NCBI GenBank assembly: GCA_027924585.1
Contig: BSBM01001138.1
Span: 14,868,501 to 14,932,500 of the forward strand
From: Larix kaempferi
Lineage: Eukaryota; Streptophyta; Pinopsida; Pinales; Pinaceae
Direction: 5' to 3'
DNA: 64,000 bases
The translations under genes were made by a program, and so were the position numbers. The notes beneath the pieces were generated by a model, which saw only the letters and a program-made list of their open reading frames with translations, had not been told where the DNA came from and ran no database searches. This document shows, one piece after another, positions 58,501-64,000 of this stretch (position 1 is its first letter; every line of letters begins with the position of its first letter).

Positions 58501-61500
58501 CTAAAAAATACTTACCTCTTGAAACCAAGAACTCCAAATGTACAACCCATAAGTTTTCAACACAGGCTCTTTGGTATATTCAAAACTGTTATAATGAGTT
58601 ACACTAACAAGCAAACTAAAATGATAAACTATTAATATTTTGTAACATGTAATAAAATAAACATATATATCATATAACAAAAATAGAGATATAGTTTAAG
58701 ATACCAACCTAGGTGTGAACCTATTCTTGAAAATATACTCAGAAGTGTTACTTTCAGAAAGACTATTTGTGCCTCGGAGAGGCTAGTCTTCTCTAGGAAC
58801 CAGCTGACCCTACAAGAGGGTGTGTACAAACCAGAGAGAGAGAAATAACTGGAGTTGATTAGGTAAATGAAAGTCATGCACAGTACATAACTCAACATAA
58901 ATAAAGTCACAAAAATTATAAACGTCAACCAAGTCTCAGCATAAAAGAAGTGATTGTCAGCACACCACAACTGATCACAGGTGATCAAAGTCAAGTACTC
59001 TATAAGACCAAAAATTCAACAAGGTGGTATAAAAAAAATGGAGGGTAAATGTCCACATTAACCACAAGTCAAAGACAAGGTACCAGAAGTCCAATAATAA
59101 CTCAATCAAGGTGGGGAAGGTACAACAAGTATTTAATAACTCAATCAGAAATAGGTAATAAAATAAATATATTGATCATATAACAATAAGAGAGGTATAG
59201 TTGAAGATCTCCACGTCAACATTAAACCAAAAATAAGATTTGAAGTGTGGGTACAAATATAGTACCTTATACTATAGAAAATAAATGCCACCTGTGTTAC
59301 CTTTCAATTTAGCAATATGGTCTACAGAAGCAAAATTTCCTCACAATTACCATCGAAATTTTTGACTAGTTCTAAAGCAACAGTAAAAGATTTTATAACA
59401 TAATTTTGATCTCTATCAACTTCAACAGTCCTGTGTGGTCCCTGTGCTGAAGTTGGTCCTCGAGATGTAAGTTGCTTACACAGATAACCATTGCATGACT
59501 GCACAATATTCTAAACACATATAAAGTAGACAGGAAACACCAAACATTAAATGTGATACATACCCTGGCTTTGTCTTGTGTATTTCTTTCCTATGGCATA
59601 ATTTATGAGAATGTATGCATTGCTATAGTCTTATCCTGTAGCTAAACGATTGGGCTGTTGAATGATAGATTTGTATTTCGTTGATACCGGTGATAATTTT
59701 ATCCTAAGTCTAAATTGTCATAAATGATCCTGGAAAAGATGAGCTACTCCAGGGGTTTGATACCTAGACCTGTGGTTTATCAGTTTTCGTAAAGTATGGG
59801 CACCTATCCTAGGTTATGAGTTTTGGAACTGTGAACTGGGAAAGTACCCATTTATATTTTTCAAGCTTTATGATGTAATCTTAAGCCTGCGTTTGTACTC
59901 GTGTGTAGTCATGGCCTTCGTAAGTCTGCTATGTGTGAGGTTAATACTTTAAAGTGGGAATAAATCATGTTTGTTGAAGTCTGTCGGTGGTATCGATTGC
60001 GTTTGACTTCTGTGAGTCTTTAAAGAATGAAATCCCAATTCCTCCTATGAATTTCTATTTTACTGTTTAGAAAGATGAATGGTTTGGCTAACGTAGGATC
60101 AGTTTAAGGTTACTGTGTATTTCAATAGATTTGTTGTGATGTGATGCGCCCTTGATTGGGGATGGGGTTCAATCCATGAAATTTGGGATTGGCACCCATA
60201 AATAAAATGCAGACGACGATTGAATTATGGGAACCTATGTGTGGATATGTGAAAATATGTTTTTGGAATACGAATCTCTGTAATACTTGATGCATTTCTT
60301 TTGATGTAAAGTTTGACAAATGGTTGAATCGTAGGGATGTTTTGATAATGAAAAGTGTAGTGTGGCTGGAAGTTTTGATGTCTGGTTGTAGATAGATACT
60401 GCAACATTGTCCATTACCAATTTTTTTATCAACTTCGAGGTTCTTCCCAGAATCCAGTGGAGGGTCTAGTAGGTCTAGCCAAGCTATCCTGTGATAGATA
60501 ACACCCCAGGAATAAATTTAGAGTTATTATCTTGTTTTAAATACTTATATTTTTTTCTGTCTGAATTTTCTTACTAGTTACTATGTAGGGATTTCTTAGG
60601 TTCTCTTTAAAACATTTAGGGTCGTCCCTTCTTTATGTTGGAGAATCACCAAATAGAAATTATAACAGTGGCAAACAATCATCTAATAGCCTAGATACAC
60701 CACACATCAATTAGGGAAGGAGACTACAATAGTATTACTCATTGTTGATCTTTAAATCTAGGTGTACTTTCATACTATTAACAACTGTACGATATCTAAC
60801 ATCGACCAACTCATTATAAAGATTTGGTGCTTCAACCATATCAAGGAAATTACGATTTGCAAACGTAGACTCAAGCATTACATTCCTTTTACAACTTTAA
60901 CGAAAATGCGGGAGGTTTTTACATAGTCATCTTTCAATCAAATGAATTAACAATCATCAGCACCACAACCATCTTTCATGAAAACCGCATACATTAAATA
61001 CAAACAAGCGTTGGGTTTCAAACGCAGGAACTAGGATCGAATCCCTTTAACATTCCACCCATTGAAACTCTTATGTATCTCTATTTATGAAATTCCAAAA
61101 ACATAGTAGTAAAGAAAGAACCAAAGCTCATAATTTAAATCACTCAGGAAATCAATTATGGAAACATTACACAGTAAACACGATTTATTGAAACCATATC
61201 AAAACACAACAGAACCTTCAAGGATTATTACTGCTCAAACCCTATGGACGCAAACTCTAAGGTTTATATTGCAACTCTAGAAACCTAACGGAATCCAAGG
61301 ATCGAATCCCACATTGACACCAAGAAAACAATAGATGCCCAGGTCAGGTATCGAAACCCCAGGTAGAATTCAAAAATCCCAAGTCCCATGAAAATAAATT
61401 AGACATGAGGCAAAAGTATCTTGGGCAACAGAAACGTTTAAACTAAATCGCCTACACAGAAGAACAAAACGATTTTATTCAGTATGGAATATCTATCAGC

Positions 61501-62825
61501 AGTTACCATTTATAGATTCTCATGCTACATGAAAACAGGGAAACCTTCTTAAACCCCATTTCTTCTACGCATACACTTGGATCTTATACATAGGAAAACA
61601 CAGAGATTAAATAGAGAACCAAACATTCACTATTTTATATAGAAGGTAAATCTTGGGCCCTTTTAAATAGGCATAGGTTTCGAAAGCAAATCCCAGTTCA
61701 TATTGGGTGTTATTATTATTACTATTTTATCCACGAGCTTCAACAAAATTTCAGACATTGAGCCGAATGACCCAAAATCTTCCACTAAGACCTTCTAGGG
61801 CCTGCATTAGACAATAGATACATTTCTTTCAATAATCCATCCAATGACGATTCCAGGAACTCAATGCTAGTCGTAGTGAACCCAATCGGGCTCACAAGGT
61901 TCCTCATAGAAAACACAAAACACTCCACAGAGACGAGAGGAAGAGGTAATGAAATGTGGACTCTGAGCTTACCAATAGCAAACACCTCCAAGTCTAAACC
62001 TGTACCATCAACCACTAACCATGCAAATGGAGAGGGCCAAACTATTACCTACCAAGTAAGTAAAAATATACCGGTCAGAACCTGAGTTTGTATTCGTATC
62101 AATTCAAATTAACAAGAAAGACAAGAAGGGTATTACCTGCATGTGTAGTTGTCACCATTCCTACATATGCAACCTTCGTGGTGGGCTGACCATGATCCAA
62201 GCTCAGCTCAGACCACGAAACCCTCTAGCGCATCCAACAGACAGACTCCAACAAACGAACTATGACATCGAAACCCTCGATGGTGTAGAAACCAAGAAGA
62301 AAACCCCTGGCTTAGCTAGAAACGTGACCATGTTTTATGGTAGAGTTACTTTTAATATTGCCCTCACTAAACCAAATTTTAGATACAAGTCACGATCCCT
62401 ATAGTAGTGGAGCACTCACGACAAATGAAGTAATTGAAAAACGCAAGGAGTTTATAAGGACCCCAAGTAGTGTGTAAAGGAAACAAGTAATGGTAGGTTC
62501 AACATGCTTTGAAAGCTCAATAAGGACTTTAACTTCCAACAAAGCATTTCAAGGTGAAAACCCCCAAATGTTACAAACATTAGTATTATTTAAGTGCGAG
62601 ACTTGCGAAAAGATCATAGGTAGACACCCCCGTAGGTACACCTACAAACCAGGAGAACATGAGCACATAATATAATATGAATATCCCATAATATTTTGTG
62701 TTGATTTTGTTGTAGGTCGAGTGGAATGTGCAACAAAAGAAAAGAAAGTGGAATGGACCAAATAAAACATGAAACAATGATGTTGCCAAAGTGAATAAGT
62801 TGTTGAGATAAAAATGCAAAGTAAT
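55561..62825. other. No gene recognised
   Basis: Over 7 kb of AT-rich DNA in which I find no coding similarity, LTR pair, tRNA or clear repeat on either strand. The longest ORF, 58632-58994 (minus, 120 codons), is hydrophobic and AT-driven with no known motif. Confidence 0.5.
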
Positions 62826-62990
62826 AGAGAAATCTTGAATAGGAAGATGATGAAGGAATACACAACGTGTTTGTCATGGGATAAGATGTTTCAGTAAAAA
62901 TGAAAAGTAGATAACTAGCTGAAATATTGAAGATGAAGATGATGAAGGAATACATGATGTGTTCATCATGGAGAAGTAGAAAGCAAACAA
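62826..62990. repeat. Degenerate ~91-bp tandem duplication
   Basis: GATGATGAAGGAATACAC (62846) recurs as GATGATGAAGGAATACAT (62938), followed in both by TGTGTT-like and CATCATGG/GTCATGGG text. Confidence 0.65.
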
Positions 62991-63795
62991 TTATCATCAT
63001 GGAGAGGTAGAAGCCAACATAAAATGCATAGAATGAAAGAATGTGTTTTCATTAATATCACAAAGAACGTTTATAGAGTCGCACCTTAGTATAATGGTAG
63101 AGGATATGGGGCATTTGTAGATTGTCCAAGGGAAGGTGTGTCTCCTTTGTGACCTACAATCTCCAGCCAAATGTCATGGATGGATCTCCTTTGTGGAAAA
63201 AGTAGAATGTATAGTATGCTATCCTTCTATTTCTGTAGAAATTTTAGTAGAGTGACGATAAGTTTTTGATGAAATTGGAATTGTTATGGAATGGTGACCC
63301 TGAGGGATTCTTTTATAGGAACAAGAGTGGCCAATAGAAATTTCTATCAAACTAATGTGTATTATATTCATCTCCTTGATTTCTTAGTGGATAAATTAAG
63401 GTTTTGGAAGGTAGATTTGTTATTGATTTTGACCACGTCAAGGGTAGTGTCCACTTTTGGCCACTACTTTGTTATGAAAGAGAGAAATGGAACTTCTTAG
63501 CTTAAAATCACTTTTTAGGACTAGGTCATGCCTTTTGGGGAAATAGTAGTGACCAAGGTCACGCGTTTCAAAGGAAAAGTAGCGACCTTAATTATATGGT
63601 CAATCTAATGGTTTGACTTTCAGGTTTTTGGGCATTTTATTACATCCTTAGGTCATACGGATAGAATTGGGTGGAAAAATAGTGTTTATATTGTCAATTA
63701 TAATGAATAATAATGATGAAAACGGTGATAAGGAAGGTGATAAAATTTTGATTGTTAAAGGAGGGAGTAATACTCTTATCAAATAAAAAAAATGG
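62991..63795. other. No gene recognised
   Basis: AT-rich, no coding similarity. A weak tRNA-like start at 63080 was rejected. Confidence 0.5.
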
Positions 63796-63982
63796 GGGTC
63801 CTAGAAAGCCTTATTTGTGACCTATATCAAATGAATTCTTGCATCGCATTGATCATTTTGATATATATCTCTCACAACCATTTTTGTGTGGTCATGGAAA
63901 TCCTTATTTGTGACCTACATTAACATAATCCTTGCATCAAGTTGATCATTTTGATATATATCTCTAACAACCCTTTTGGGGT
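63796..63982. repeat. 93-bp tandem duplication at the right end
   Basis: TTATTTGTGACCTA at 63811 and 63904; both copies continue with CTTGCATC and TTGATCATTTTGATATATAT. Two copies, ~85% alike by eye. Confidence 0.85.
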
Positions 63983-64000
63983 GTACCTAACCATTCTCTA

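Noticed and set aside
58632-58994. 120-codon hydrophobic ORF as a membrane protein
   Set aside because: AT-rich, Phe/Leu/Tyr-biased, no start or motif support and no neighbour that suggests a gene.
62614-63000. 128-codon hydrophobic ORF on the minus strand
   Set aside because: Spans a degenerate tandem duplication; composition explained by the repeat.
63080-63170. tRNA-like stretch with ATAATGGTAGAGG
   Set aside because: Only an A-box-like piece; no cloverleaf or B box could be drawn.

Overview
The window looks like nuclear DNA of a seed plant with a large, repeat-filled genome. A gymnosperm is my best guess (inference from the age and type of the elements and from long AT-rich non-coding stretches). 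No intact host gene is visible. The content is nested or decayed retrotransposons, DNA-transposon relics, satellite-like arrays and three decayed host genes: formiminotransferase-like, PPR-DYW and COP1-interacting-protein-7-like.

Layout. 1-11234: a Ty3/gypsy element on the minus strand that runs off the left edge. It has a ~1.57 kb 5' LTR, a tRNA-Asp-like primer site inside a small tandem repeat, and one ~6.5 kb gag-pol frame broken by stop codons but no frameshift. Two further ORFs lie 3' of integrase behind their own TATA box. Its LTR abuts a Ty1/copia RT fragment (11235-11511), so it probably landed inside a copia element. 13.7-16.2 kb: a decayed DUF7869-type transposase-like gene. 16.48-18.93 kb: a tandem array punctuated by 22 copies of a ~20-bp imperfect palindrome. 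19.87-20.42 kb: a copia-like 3' LTR. 21613-25030: a short Ty3/gypsy element with LTRs, TSD, gag and protease remnant but no RT or integrase, followed by an (AT)n tract. 26117-32693 and 44161-50667: two members of one Ty1/copia family in opposite orientation, each with LTRs, primer site, polypurine tract and its own 5-bp TSD. Both lack gag and integrase and carry tandem repeats between RNase H and the 3' LTR.

33.6-51.3 kb holds the host-gene relics: a formiminotransferase-like pseudogene with an intron, a LINE tail (zf-RVT plus RNase H), a PPR-DYW pseudogene, and a CIP7-like pseudogene split by the second copia element. Further right are a second LINE tail (minus), a tRNA-like sequence, CACTA-type MITE remnants and about 8.4 kb (55.6-64 kb) in which I recognise nothing beyond short tandem duplications.

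What deserves attention: the gag-pol of the first element carries a second capsid-like domain between protease and RT, five tandem zinc-knuckle-like motifs, and nonsense-only decay dominated by TAG. The copia family appears to have moved without its own gag or integrase. The palindrome-punctuated array is unlike an ordinary satellite. All identifications come from reading translated sequence by eye; none was checked by a search.
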